A stretch of 64,000 nt of DNA from assembly GCA_023653785.1 (NCBI GenBank), contig JAMKCH010002916.1, positions 124,001 through 188,000 on the forward strand, written 5' to 3'. Positions 46,335 through 56,109 of this stretch are shown here, piece after piece; the first letter of the stretch is position 1; each line of letters starts with the position of its first letter. Both the position numbers and the translations under genes were made by a program. The stretch is from Ophioderma brevispina. Its lineage: Eukaryota; Echinodermata; Ophiuroidea; Amphilepidida; Ophiodermatidae. The notes beneath the pieces are model-generated. The model was not told where the DNA came from, ran no database searches, and saw only the letters and a program-made list of their open reading frames with translations.

Positions 46335-46630
46335 TAGTTAAACCAAAGTTTTAAATCCGATGTTGTCCCCGCTAAACGGGGGTGGCCGGATACACCTCAC
46401 ACTCGGCAATACTGCTGTGTGAGGATTTATTGGAGCAAAAGATAATTGACCGGATGCCCTTCCTGACGTCAATCCACAGTTTTTGGCGGTGGGCCTAGCC
46501 TTTGGGCAACCACGCCCACCATGCAAGGCAGCATGTGCTGAATGGCCACCATTAGCTCTCCAGAGCTGATGTCCTTGTAGGTAGATCTTCTTTTTCATTC
46601 TACCAGGGTAACCAGCTACCCTCCTCATCA
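46335..46630 (-). mobile_element. 3' end of the same LINE family, minus strand
   Basis: On the minus strand it ends CACCCCCGTTTAGCGGGGAC, ACATCGGATTTAAAACTTTG and GTTTAACTAACTTTAACTAA, the same terminal sequence as the LINE at 7740-9135. Upstream it shares GAGGAGGGTAGCTG.TTACCC and CCTACAAGG with 49795-49880. The long open frame across it is an accident of the fragment. Confidence 0.72.
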
Positions 46631-46916
46631 AAGAAATATTTTACCGGTAAAATACTGGATGCTCAATAGAAAAAATGTTATATGATATGTACCAGAAAAT
46701 GTCCTGGGATGAATGTGTATTCTGGGCCCAAATATCCTTCAACAGGCAGTTTTAATTTCCGTTGAGGCTGTCGAATTCATAGGTGGTGGCACAAGACAAA
46801 ATTTCGTTCTAAGTGTTCTTGCGTGCGTCAGATCCCATACATCCTTCCGCCTCCCTCTGTGTTCTCCAATAGGAGTGTGACGTTGGCGTAAGCAGTAAAA
46901 AGTTCGAGGGTTGAGA

Positions 46917-47012
46917 GAATCGGGCCTATGCAGACGCAGAATGCGGTAATGCAGTGAGAGTGCCCATGCCCAGCTTTGTTCAGAAATGTGACCGCATAAG
47001 TTCAAAGGCCCC
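46917..47012 (+). repeat. solo arm of the foldback family at 47309
   Basis: GCCTATGCAGACGCAGAATG, CGGTAATGCAGTGAGAG and GCCCAGCT.TGTTCAG.AATGTGACCGCATAA match the left arm at 47330-47410. There is no second arm beside it. Confidence 0.75.
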
Positions 47013-47308
47013 TCGATTGACATGTCTTACATACTCAGAGATGGAACTTTTCCGGAAATTTCCGGATTTTAGGCCATCAATAAAAAAAAAAATCCGGAAA
47101 TGTAAAAAAAAAATAACAAAAAATGTTTTTTTTTTATTTCTGAGATCAAAGTGTTAATGATAAAGGTAAACTGCATTAGAAATCCAAGTTTTAAGTACCA
47201 TTTTATTTTAGAGAAGGGGTCTTGTACCTAAAATCACATAAGGAAGTACATTGCTTGAAATTTTGGATTTTCAGGAAATGGGACTACTCCTCTGTTACAT
47301 CTCTGCAT

Positions 47309-47523
47309 ACTTACGAGGTTTAGAAAATTGGGCCTATGCAGATGCAGATGCGGTAATGCAGTGAGAGCGCCCATGCACAGCTGTGTTCAGGAATGTGACC
47401 GCATAAATTAAAAGTCCACTCAATCAATATCGGTCACATTCCTGAACACAGCTGGGCATGGGCGCTCTCACTGCATTACCGCATCTGCATCTGCATCCAC
47501 CCAGTTTTATAAACCTCGTAAGT
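47309..47523. repeat. foldback element with about 95-bp arms
   Basis: Left ACTTACGAGGTTTA, GCAGATGCAGATGCGGTAAT, GTTCAGGAATGTGACCG; right CGGTCACATTCCTGAAC, ATTACCGCATCTGCATCTGC, TAAACCTCGTAAGT. The arms are nearly identical with a spacer of about 28 bp. The open frame starting 47458 lies on the right arm and is not a gene. Confidence 0.9.
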
Positions 47524-48449
47524 GTATCGGTGGTATTTTATTTTGGCAATGAGTATCTTTGTTTAAAAACATGCCCTGCCATTGCGTATACCCTGACACA
47601 TATTTCCGTTCTCTATGCCTGTTTACATTATCAATTTATGAAACATGTTTTATGAAGCTAGGTTTTCAAAACATGTTCATAAGTCATAACTGATTGTTGT
47701 GAAAACATGCATTATACATGATATTATGAACATTGAGAGTGTTTTTGCTTGGGTAAAGCTGGTCTAAGTATGCTGGGAATGTCATAATTCACTCAATCCA
47801 ATGTGTGGGGGAAGGAGTACGAAAGCAAAAAGGAAAATGTAGGGACACACCTATAAATTAGTCTCTATAACAGTCTGGACACTCAATATATTGTATGCTG
47901 AAATTAGTATGGGGGTGTTAAGATTATAGTTCAGGGGGAAGAGGCTGGTTTGAACAATATGGTTTTATGTCCCACAATGCTCTGCAGGATGTCTACACTT
48001 TTCTGTCAAATGCATTTTGAAGATTTGGCCTACAATAATTGTCCTGAACCTAAGACAGAGAATCATTTTCATAGCAGTGGTATTGATTAATATGTGTGCA
48101 GCCTAATTCCTTAACTGTATCGTAGTCGGAATCCACTACTCAAACTATTGACCTGCCCGTCTAATATGACACAATATTAGATAGGCAAAACAACAAATCC
48201 TATTTTTTATTCTTAAATAATATGCCAATTAGCTCATGAATAATTAATTAGTTTGTACCCAAAAATGACAAAGAAATAAAAACAAAAAATAAATAAATAG
48301 ATTTTAACATTTAAAGTGACACAGGGTATATACACCAATGTCATGCTTAAGCAAAGTCCGTACTGTGCTCCTACAAAAAATTAAGAGATCATGAGTTGAT
48401 TTGGATTATTTTCCATAATTTTATTGACATTTTTTTGTTGCACCCCATT
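47524..48449. other. no gene seen
   Basis: AT-rich non-coding. 48736-49794 is similar. Confidence 0.6.
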
Positions 48450-48735
48450 TGCACAGTTAGTACCTGTGAAGTAACTGTGAAGGTACTTCCGAGTAACTGC
48501 AGAGGCACTCCACTACTGGTAGCCTACATGTGTACCTGTCAGACACCTAGCAGGCAACTGCAGAGTAGACAATAGGAATGGTACTGCTAAGTAAACATAG
48601 CTGCTATCCACCCAGTGGCTTGTGTACTTCACAAGTACTTAGTTGTAGGTACTGCATTAATAATGCATCAAGGAGGTACCCTTGGAGTAGAACTAAGAGT
48701 ATACACAGAATAGCCTAAGCTCTGGGTTACACCGT
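48450..48735. mobile_element. GGTACTCC-rich repeat, short copy
   Basis: Only the right part of the family seen at 23500-23771: CTCCACTACTGGTAGCCTAC, CACCTAGCAGGCAACTGCAG, CCTAAGCTCTGGGTTACAC. Same orientation. Confidence 0.7.
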
Positions 48736-49794
48736 GAAGAAATTGGTTGTGTATAATTAATGATAGCACTAACAAAGACCTGGATAGAACAACCAAATTG
48801 ACAAATTTACACATTGGGATCGGAATGATCTTACAGATATTTGACCAGTTTATGATTCTTGCCAAAGTTTACAAACACACCTATTTTTTTCTTTGTGTGT
48901 TTTATTTATCAAAAATCAGAAAAATAGGACGAAAGACAAAGACAAACTCATTCTCACACCACACACACACCTCACACCATCTTGATGTTGCCTTGGCATT
49001 ACAATAAAGTGTACAGGACCATCAACAAAAGATTTTGATATAACTATTCCTTTTCTTGGCTAGTATGAATAGCTTGTCTGCTGTACTGATATCCTACCCA
49101 AGGATATAAAATAATGATAAGCGTAATCATCCTCTCATATTGCGTTTATCCTGCGGGTGACCTAGCAACAACTGATTTTGAAGAGACCACCCATATCTGT
49201 ATGTAACGTAGATAATGAATGCTAGTAAATGGGCATGTTTTAGTTGTATTTACAAATAAAACCCCTTTTAAAAGATAATATATTTACATTTGTGTCATTC
49301 AAGAAGTATATTTGATTCAAATTTTGAGATTAAATATGTTGTAAGTCATTTTGACTGCAGGTTTCATAGAAGGTTTTACGTCAATCTCTCTTGAAATCGC
49401 ACACAGGTTGTGCACTATTTACTGATTCTGAAAAGCACCAGAAAATAACTTCCTGCATGAAGTTGCAGGGTGGGAAGATTTGGGGATGGTATACAATTTG
49501 TGATTCCACTTTTGTGATCCTACTTTCTATGACCCCATTTGACTAACTTGTTTTGTAGGTACAAACGAGATTTTCAAGGCATCCATTTCTGTTATATGTA
49601 GTGTCTATATAGATTAGGCACAGAATAGATTTCCTACCTTGTATTTCACTACAGAAATGTCATAAAAATGAAAAAAAAAGGTGATTTTGATTTTCTTATA
49701 TTTCAATATAAAACAGGCTGAACTTACTACTTGCTCCAATTGGAAATTAGAAATTTCACAATTTTCATGCCAAAGAAATTTCAGCTTAATCCTT

Positions 49795-49925
49795 AGCTCT
49801 CCAGAGCCGACGCCCTTGTAGGTAGATTTTCTTTTTAGTTCTACCAGGGTAATCAGCTACCCTCCTCATCGGATTTCCTTGGAAACCTGATGGGGTGATG
49901 GTTTAGCTGCCCGACAACCCAGCCT
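49795..49925 (-). mobile_element. LINE 3' fragment, minus strand
   Basis: The reverse complement contains GATGAGGAGGGTAGCTGATT, ACCCTGGTAGAAC and CTACCTACAAGG, matching the piece at 46560-46625. It lies just beyond the stop codon of the LINE-like frame at 50009-50272 and may be its 3' UTR. Confidence 0.55.
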
Positions 49926-49963
49926 TGGAACAGGTAGTACTGGTTACCAGGATACCACCACTG

Positions 49964-49980
49964 CCGTCGCCGCCACCACC

Positions 49981-50011
<31 letters not shown>

Positions 50012-50012
50012 C
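49964..50012. repeat. (CCA)n(CAT)n microsatellite
   Basis: Runs of CCA followed by CAT triplets, with CCGTCG interruptions at the left edge. It adjoins the stop codon of the minus-strand LINE frame. Confidence 0.9.
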
Positions 50013-50272
50013 GACCTCAGTCGACCATTGTCATCATGAGAGGAAGTTACAGCTGGTTTGATAATAGCTTGGCACCGGGATTTCCAGTCATTTTTGTCTT
50101 CCATGAGGCCTATGAGGGCTGCCAGCTCAGACACACATTCAAATCCCCTGTGTCCTCTAGAAGGGTGTACAAAATATGTTTTATTCCTTGCGCCAGTAAT
50201 ACCATGTTTTGGATCCCAGAGAATGAACTTGGTGACAGTAAAAATGACCCCCAGCCCTTAGTCTATTTTCTC
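50009..50272 (-). pseudogene. C-terminal piece of a LINE polyprotein, minus strand
   Basis: An open minus-strand frame contains FILWDPKHGITGARNKTYFV and FECVSELAALIGLMEDKNDW, then KSRCQAIIKPAV, and a TGA at 50009-50011. The W(D/E)PKHG ... D/E-rich ... LM.D+..W order resembles the C-terminus of several non-LTR retrotransposon proteins (family pattern from memory, no search run). No promoter or start. Beyond the stop lies a (CAT)n(CCA)n run that could be its tail. Confidence 0.5.
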
Positions 50273-50689
50273 TGATTTTGTGGATATCTTTGGGAGATCA
50301 CCATAGAGCTGTTGGTTGGGGATCTTCTGTTTCCAACTTATATTAAGGGCTGCCCTTAAAAGCCATGTAACCAGGATACCAGTAGCAGACCCTCAAAGAA
50401 AACCTGATGTGACATCCAGATGACATGATAAAAATACAAGCATTCTACTAAAATCTCAGGCTTGATGGTGTGGGTGGCAGGGACAACTTCAATTTCTTGT
50501 TCATGATGAAGGTGTTAAGAGCCCTTTTGAGGTCTTTAAACAATATTTTTGATTTATTAAAGGATTACAAGCTGTAAAGCTGTATCACTTTTGTTTTGTT
50601 ATTTCAAAGTTCATCCCCTGACATACTTTTCAAGAAATGTTTGTAAATGAAATGGCTATGTATAGTCAAATGCACTGTGGAACAAGTCG

Positions 50690-51440
50690 TAAATAGAAAG
50701 TAAGGACACGGTGGCACTGTTATGTCACAGAGGTTATAAGTTCAAATCCCTTCAGGGTTGTGTCCTTGAATAAGGCACTTTACCTTGCTTGCCTCCCTCT
50801 CTCCATGGAAGAGTAAAAAAATAGTACTGGTATATGATGCTAAGACATGTTTGTTCAGTGGTTAACTAGTGCATTTGACTCATTATTAGAAGGTTGTGGG
50901 TTCAAACCCTGTTAGAGCCATCATGTTCTGTCCTTGAACAAGGCACTTTAAATTGCTTGCTTCCCTCCACCCAGGAGTATAAATTGGGACCAGTATATTT
51001 TGTATGGGAAGACATGTTTATTCAGTGGTAACAGCATTTGACTCATGATCAAAAGGTTGTGGGTTCAAACCATGACAGAGTCAGCATGCTGTGTTCTTAG
51101 TCAAGGCACTTTACCTTCCTTGCCTCACTACCCAGGAATTGGTACTGGCCTATGCTGGGAAGATTGTTTAGTGGTCATAACATTTGACTCATGATCAGAA
51201 GGTTGTTGGTTCAAACCCTGTCAGGGTCAGCATGTAAAGTCCTTGAGCAAGGTACTTTCCCTTGCTTGACTGAAACTCTTCATCCAAGAGTATAAGTTGG
51301 TACCAGTGTATGCTGCAAAGACATGTTGGTTCAGTGGTTAGAGCATTAGACTGATGATCAGAAGGTTACAGGTTCAAACCCTGTCGGAGCCAGCCTGAGG
51401 AGCCGGCCTGCTATATCTTAGGGCAAGGAACTTTGCCTTG
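50690..51440 (+). repeat. tandem array of five tRNA(Met)-like SINE units
   Basis: Five head-to-tail units of about 150-165 bp. B boxes (GGTTCAAACCC type) lie at about 50739, 50899, 51062, 51209 and 51371. In the last unit the A box TGGTTCAGTGG is intact. Units have TTTGA-CTCATGA-TCAGA, a fully pairing anticodon arm with CAT, so the ancestor looks like tRNA-Met. Each head is followed by CCTTGAACAAGGCACTTTA, CTTGCTTGCCTCCCT and a (G)GTACCAGTATA stretch. Interspersed SINEs rarely form such arrays. Confidence 0.8.
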
Positions 51441-52560
51441 TAACATATTTGAGTAATATGTTACCGGCGAATAGCAACTTATTTTGAATCGTTCGTTCGT
51501 GCGTGCAAGATCTTATTTGGAATGAAGGTGTTAAAGAATGAGAATAATGGTATTGTTTTTAGCCTCTGCTGTGTATCGGGTCATACCACACAGGCAACAG
51601 CACTATTTTAGGGTAAATCAACTCGGGTGCGCCTCATTGTTTTTCTTTAAACATATATAATGCTGTATTGTATGCCACATGCCACCTTAAATATAAAAGT
51701 TTTACAACATTGAGTAAATTGAATAAACATTTCAATGTGACACCATTATTTTGACAAGATTCATAAGACTATTATATACATTAATACATTTTTCATTTTA
51801 ACTTGTGTTTCTTTTTGATTCCATTTTATTTCATATAATCTTTCTTTAACATGTGACAACAAGTAGTACATCTTGGGTGTTTTGAACAAAATTATCTGAA
51901 ACAGTCTGAAAGGATGAAAAAATAACTTTTCCAGTTATATCTTACTTTTGAACATTTAAGTTAAAGGCAGTCAGTCCTGAGGTCACAGTGACACAATTGA
52001 TAACCGTAGAAATTGTTGTACGACGTCAGAAGGCATGGATTTGCACAAACACAAATGACACGCGTCCTTGCTCTTTGTTTGATTCCCCACACAGGTCTGT
52101 AGTGCAAATCAGTGATGTTTTTCGCCATGTTAAAGTATAGGGGAATTCATGTTCAAACTGGCTATCTATGAACTAACCATGGTCTTCGCTTTCTCAAAAC
52201 AGATACAGCTTCACGTGCACAGACTTTTCTACAGATAAGATGTCCCTTTATAATTTGGTCAACTTTAAAATGATGTGGGGCTCCTGAATTTGTCAAGACC
52301 ACGCATTATTTAAACACGATTTTTTTCACTTTTCATCCTTGTTTTTCACCCCCAAAATATCATTATAATTATACTATCTGAGGTATGAAGTAGACTTTTA
52401 GCAACATTTCTGCAATATTTGTAAAATGAAACAACGTATTTACGAGCCCCCAAGACGAAGTTGTTTCAAACGTTTCCTACCAACTGGAGAGGTCAGCGCT
52501 GCACCATTGTTTTCATGCGAAAAAGAAAATAAAGCATGCCAGCGTGACCTCCTGTCTCAC
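51441..52560. other. no gene seen
   Basis: Unique AT-rich sequence. 52905-53707 and 54125-54732 likewise; I looked here for the missing upstream SOWAH exon without success. Confidence 0.55.
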
Positions 52561-52904
52561 TGAAGGTGCGTGTTCCGATCGTCTTTGGGACCCCCCTGAT
52601 TTACCCGGAAGTAGTATCGATTTTGATATCAGATGAAAGGCCGTATTTTTCTCATTGTCTTCCTGAAATTTGAGCCCTCAAATCCATTTCATTCCCAAGA
52701 TATAAACAAAAAAACCGCTGTTTTAGTGGTTAACCATCAATATTAGCACAGTATTGAATAGGGCTTTGCAACATGCATTATTGCATCTACCATCAAAACC
52801 TCAAGTTTTTTTTCCCATGGTACTTGATGGTGTGTATGTGCAAGTGCCAGGCTCTCATATCAAGTAGAGAACACATACATATAAATCGGAACAAGCACCT
52901 TTAA
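52561..52904 (+). mobile_element. TTAA-flanked MITE family 1, copy 3
   Basis: Same orientation and interior as the copy at 816. The left end is AGGTGCGTGTTCCGATC with a mutated TGAA flank, and the right end is ATCGGAACAAGCACCT followed by TTAA. Confidence 0.78.
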
Positions 52905-53707
52905 TACTTTTGAAGATTAATTAAAAAAATTGTGCACATTTTATTTCTTCAAGACAATTTGGTGTTAATATCTTAAAAAGCCCAGCCACTAAAATGTACC
53001 TTCCAATTTCACAAATCACACGAGTTAGCTCAGCAGTGAAAACTTGTATGAAATTGAAACAATAGTGGGAAAGGGGAGTAGTGAGAAAATATATAGGTCA
53101 TAATATGTTCATCTCATTAACAACGATGTAAGATATATGTTTAAAAGAAAAGAAATTATCAGAGCGGAATCAGCGACACGCTATCACAACAAGACAAGAC
53201 CTATTTTCTCCAAATGGTGTCGATTACCATTTGATGGGACATGCCACAAGTGTCCAGGCCCTATCGGAAGGCGTCTGCCTGTCGCCTCCATGGAAACCTT
53301 TGGAGACAGATACCTCTCTTTATAACTTACAAATTAACGCACCATCTACTGATCTGACTTGCCTACCATTTGTTTCTCGGTCCCACCTGCTAATTGGTGT
53401 AGACAGAAGTGTGTCATATAGTGGTGGGTAAATTGGGTGGTTGGTTGCTAGGGTTGGTCCTTGGTGTCACCAGGAATGTACTGGCTTTGACCCGACTACT
53501 TGTTCTTTGTTTTAAATGACATATACATTGAAAGGGTCTTGTAATAAGTCAGAGGGATCGTGTGTTGGCATAAAGGCTCATCAGTCAAACTTCAATTGTA
53601 ACAATGTACATGGGTGTAAGTTTTTTTGTTACATGAATAGCAATATGGTTGTACTGGGAAACAGACTATCAGTACTAGGATCTGGAACTGGATCTGGATC
53701 AGGATCA

Positions 53708-53787
53708 ATTTAACCGCCAGTAAAGCGGCTTCCCGCATCACACTAGAGGACTCTGGTACCTAGAGTGATGAGTGCAGGCGGTTAAAT
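53708..53787. repeat. foldback with nested hairpin
   Basis: Perfect 11-bp ends ATTTAACCGCC and GGCGGTTAAAT enclose a second hairpin GCATCAC.CTAGAG / CTAGAGTGATG. It adjoins the distal end of the SINE at 53800-54124. The sequence just left reads GGATCTGGAACTGGATCTGG. Confidence 0.75.
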
Positions 53788-53799
53788 GATTTTAATATG

Positions 53800-54124
53800 G
53801 GATGAACCACTACTCTTTTCGACGAAGTCTGCGACTTTTTACCTGCTCAGGATTGGTTCCACTGACACACAGGACCAACAGCTTTACATGACTCTCCGAA
53901 CCATGAAGCACCGGGCACCCATTGCATATACCTGCACATTCTACACAATGGGTGGGAGCGAGGAGAAATTCCATATCACTGCTCGCCTTATGCAATTATG
54001 CAATTTCCGACCTTATTTGAGTATGACCAAGAAACCCAACTCTCGCAGGGCTCGAACCAGAGCCGCTCGGTCAATGTTATACCCTGCTGACGGTTCAGCG
54101 CCTTAGACCGCTCGGCCACCTCGC
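53800..54124 (-). mobile_element. tRNA(Leu)-like SINE, minus strand
   Basis: On the minus strand, 54124-54046 is a class II tRNA-like head: GCGAGGTGGCCGAGCGGTCT (A box TGGCCGAGCGG), a long variable region and B box GGTTCGAGCCC. Its acceptor and anticodon stems do not pair, so it is not a tRNA gene. The body contains TGGAATTTCTCCTCGCTCCC and GAGAGTCATGTAAAGCTGTT followed by GGTCCTGTGTG, which resembles central domains shared by many animal SINEs. It ends near GACTTCGTCGAA. Confidence 0.7.
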
Positions 54125-54732
54125 ACTGTCGTGGGATTGCACAATACTTTGATTTTGCATAGCTCTAACGAAGTTTGACATCTAAACTATGTAAATGACA
54201 CATCCAAGACTTCTCCTTACATACAAACATACAAAACTGTATCTAAAGCAAATGAAATGTGTTTAATAAGGTAAATATGACACTATGAATTTGATAAGAA
54301 CAAGAAAAACCATTCTTGAAGTGATTGAGAAAGGTACTGCGATTCAAAGGAAATGACACAGTCAAATTTTCCAATAGCTTAAGTATTATCAATCAAATGT
54401 AATAGCATAATGAGAACTTAAAAGTTAATGAGAAAACTTAAAAAGTTATAAGAACTAGTAAACTGGATGTCTTAGCTTCAAATCCTTAGTAAATGGTTAG
54501 TGATTTTTGTTTTCACTGTCAGTCATGTGGTTGTCTAAAACATCTTCAACTTGAACAAGACTGTTTCATTTTGAGCATTACTTAAAAAGTACTTTTTAAA
54601 TATGTATAAATAATATGCATTAATATTTATTAAAGACCTGAACTTTGGGGCACTTTTAGGATAATTTTTTTGCCACTCTGTAGCTGTGTTCTTCTGTAAC
54701 AAATATATTCTTTCTCTTCTTTTATTTTGTAG

Positions 54733-54819
54733 ACTGCTTTACACTGGGGTGCTAAACTTGGGAAGAAAGAAATGATCAAGCTTGTAGCAGACAAAGGAGT
54801 AGACATCAACATGAGATCG
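54733..54819 (+). CDS. SOWAH-family ankyrin protein, ankyrin repeat 1 exon (partial gene)
   Basis: Coding exon of 87 nt, 29 codons, phase 0 at both ends. It is preceded by a T-rich tract ending TTTTGTAG and followed by donor GTAAGT at 54820. The translation starts TALHWGAKLGKKEMIKLVAD, a clear ankyrin repeat (TALHW box, helix pair, VDIN turn). The downstream exons continue it into the VDIRDYSGKKP.HYL block characteristic of sosondowah (SOWAHA-D) proteins, cytosolic or nuclear ankyrin proteins of poorly known function. The family has an N-terminal SOWAH domain and a C-terminal ankyrin pair. Only the ankyrin and tail part is visible. A preceding exon ending just before the TALHW box must exist, but I could not recognise it upstream. 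I give no symbol because the paralogue cannot be decided. Confidence 0.88.
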
Positions 54820-55616
54820 GTAAGTCTACTGTCAAAGTTAGTGCACCACTGTTGTTTTGCCTATCTTTTTTAGCAATGTCTTTTGAGAGATGTGCCTAAC
54901 TTTTGAAAAATGGTATGGAACCCAAATGCAGAGGTAGCTAAAATTTTGCCTAACTATTCATTGATAGAAAGTTAAGCATTCTATTTTCAATCTTTTAAAA
55001 ATCTTGTAGTTTTGGACTCTTTATTATCAAGTCTGGTGTTTAATAAACAAAATCAAATATGCGTTGCTGCTGTTTTTTTTCTTTTTGTTGTTTTTTGTTT
55101 TAAATATGAATGTGAAAAATGAATTTGGCTGTTTGGTCAAAAAACATTTTCATTTTTTAGTTGAAATGTTAGGGTCTGGGGAGAAAAATGCAATTGCCCA
55201 CTCAACAAGGCAAAGTTGTTAATATAAATGAAAAAAAACAACCCATCATACTGGCATTTATTTACAGCCAAGGCAAGCAGGCCTGTTTTGCCTAACTATA
55301 TACATGTGCCATTTAGTTAGGCATTACAAGTTCATTGCTTCATGTGCATGAGATCTGTTCGTTATTTAAAATTCTGTTTCTTTCAAAATTTATGCTTCAG
55401 ATTTCAATCCATTTGAGGTCAAATGAGGTCAAATATTCATATGCAGAGTCATGATGATTTCTCATCTAGAAATATCGCGAGTTATATTGTGCATTTGATA
55501 CAATTATGCAATTAAGTCATACAATATAATTTATTAACTCACATTTTATCAGCTGTTTCATCACAAATGTCTCTTTTTTTTCTTTCATTCTTCACTGGAC
55601 CTTTGAAATATCACAG
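54820..55616 (+). other. SOWAH intron 1
   Basis: GTAAGT donor, CACAG acceptor, 797 nt, AT-rich. I see no other gene or clear repeat in it. Confidence 0.75.
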
Positions 55617-55622
55617 CAAGGG
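55617..55622 (+). CDS. 6-nt microexon of the SOWAH-family gene (Gln-Gly)
   Basis: The six bases CAAGGG lie between a pyrimidine-rich tract ending TATCACAG (55611-55616) and a strong donor GTGAGT (55623). Neighbouring exons are phase 0 on both sides, so the microexon adds exactly two codons, Gln-Gly. With it, the distance from the TALHW box of the first ankyrin repeat to the TALHI box of the second is exactly 33 residues, the canonical ankyrin period. Without it the period would be 31. The spliced reading at the junction is NMRS-QG-GYTALH. This is an inference from splice signals and repeat spacing, with no transcript evidence. Skipping it would keep the frame, so alternative splicing is possible. 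Confidence 0.75.
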
Positions 55623-55782
55623 GTGAGTAGCCATTGATCTTAACATTCATTTTTTTTTAAAAAAAAGTGTGAATTGTCAGCTGTGGTAAGATTTGATAAA
55701 ATGAAGTATTGTACCACTTATCTTTTACAATGGTCATTTGAACTGTGAGATGATAATTTATCTTGTTTGGGCTTTGGTTAGT

Positions 55783-56051
55783 ATTCTCAAATGAAGTCTA
55801 GCTTTAGACCCAGGTTTAAACCAGGGTTAGTCCTTCAAGGATGGACCTTTTTCTGTTCAACATACTCTGAAAGTGTGCTGTAACAGGTGTGAACATTCTT
55901 CATGGATGGGCTAGAACAGCCCATCCATGAGGAATTTTCTGACCCATTACATATAACTCTCATAGTATGTTAAAAGAAAGAAAAGTCCATCCATGTTGGA
56001 CTAAGCTTGGTTTAAACCTGGGTTTAAAAGTTGGACTCCATTTGAGAATTT
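55783..56051. mobile_element. palindromic non-autonomous element in SOWAH intron 2
   Basis: The ends ATTCTCAAATG and CATTTGAGAAT start inverted repeats of about 60 bp (including CCAGGTTTAAACC and GGTTTAAACCTGG). A perfect inner hairpin at the centre, TCATGGATGGGCT/AGCCCATCCATGA, spans about 55897-55931. It starts only 160 nt after the 6-nt microexon. No target duplication was determined. Confidence 0.65.
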
Positions 56052-56109
56052 CAGCCTTTGATATCCACTCTTGGGCAATCAGCAGGGCCAATACACTCTC
56101 TGGACCAAT

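Noticed and set aside
46338..46631. 97-codon minus-strand frame
   Set aside because: Coincides with the 3' untranslated end of a LINE family whose other copy does not conserve this frame.
54046..54124. Functional tRNA-Leu gene on the minus strand
   Set aside because: A and B boxes are good but acceptor and anticodon stems do not pair. A SINE body continues from it.
1..54732. N-terminal SOWAH exons
   Set aside because: I searched for the winged-helix-like SOWAH domain and for the segment before the TALHW box and found nothing recognisable. They may be short, diverged or outside the window.
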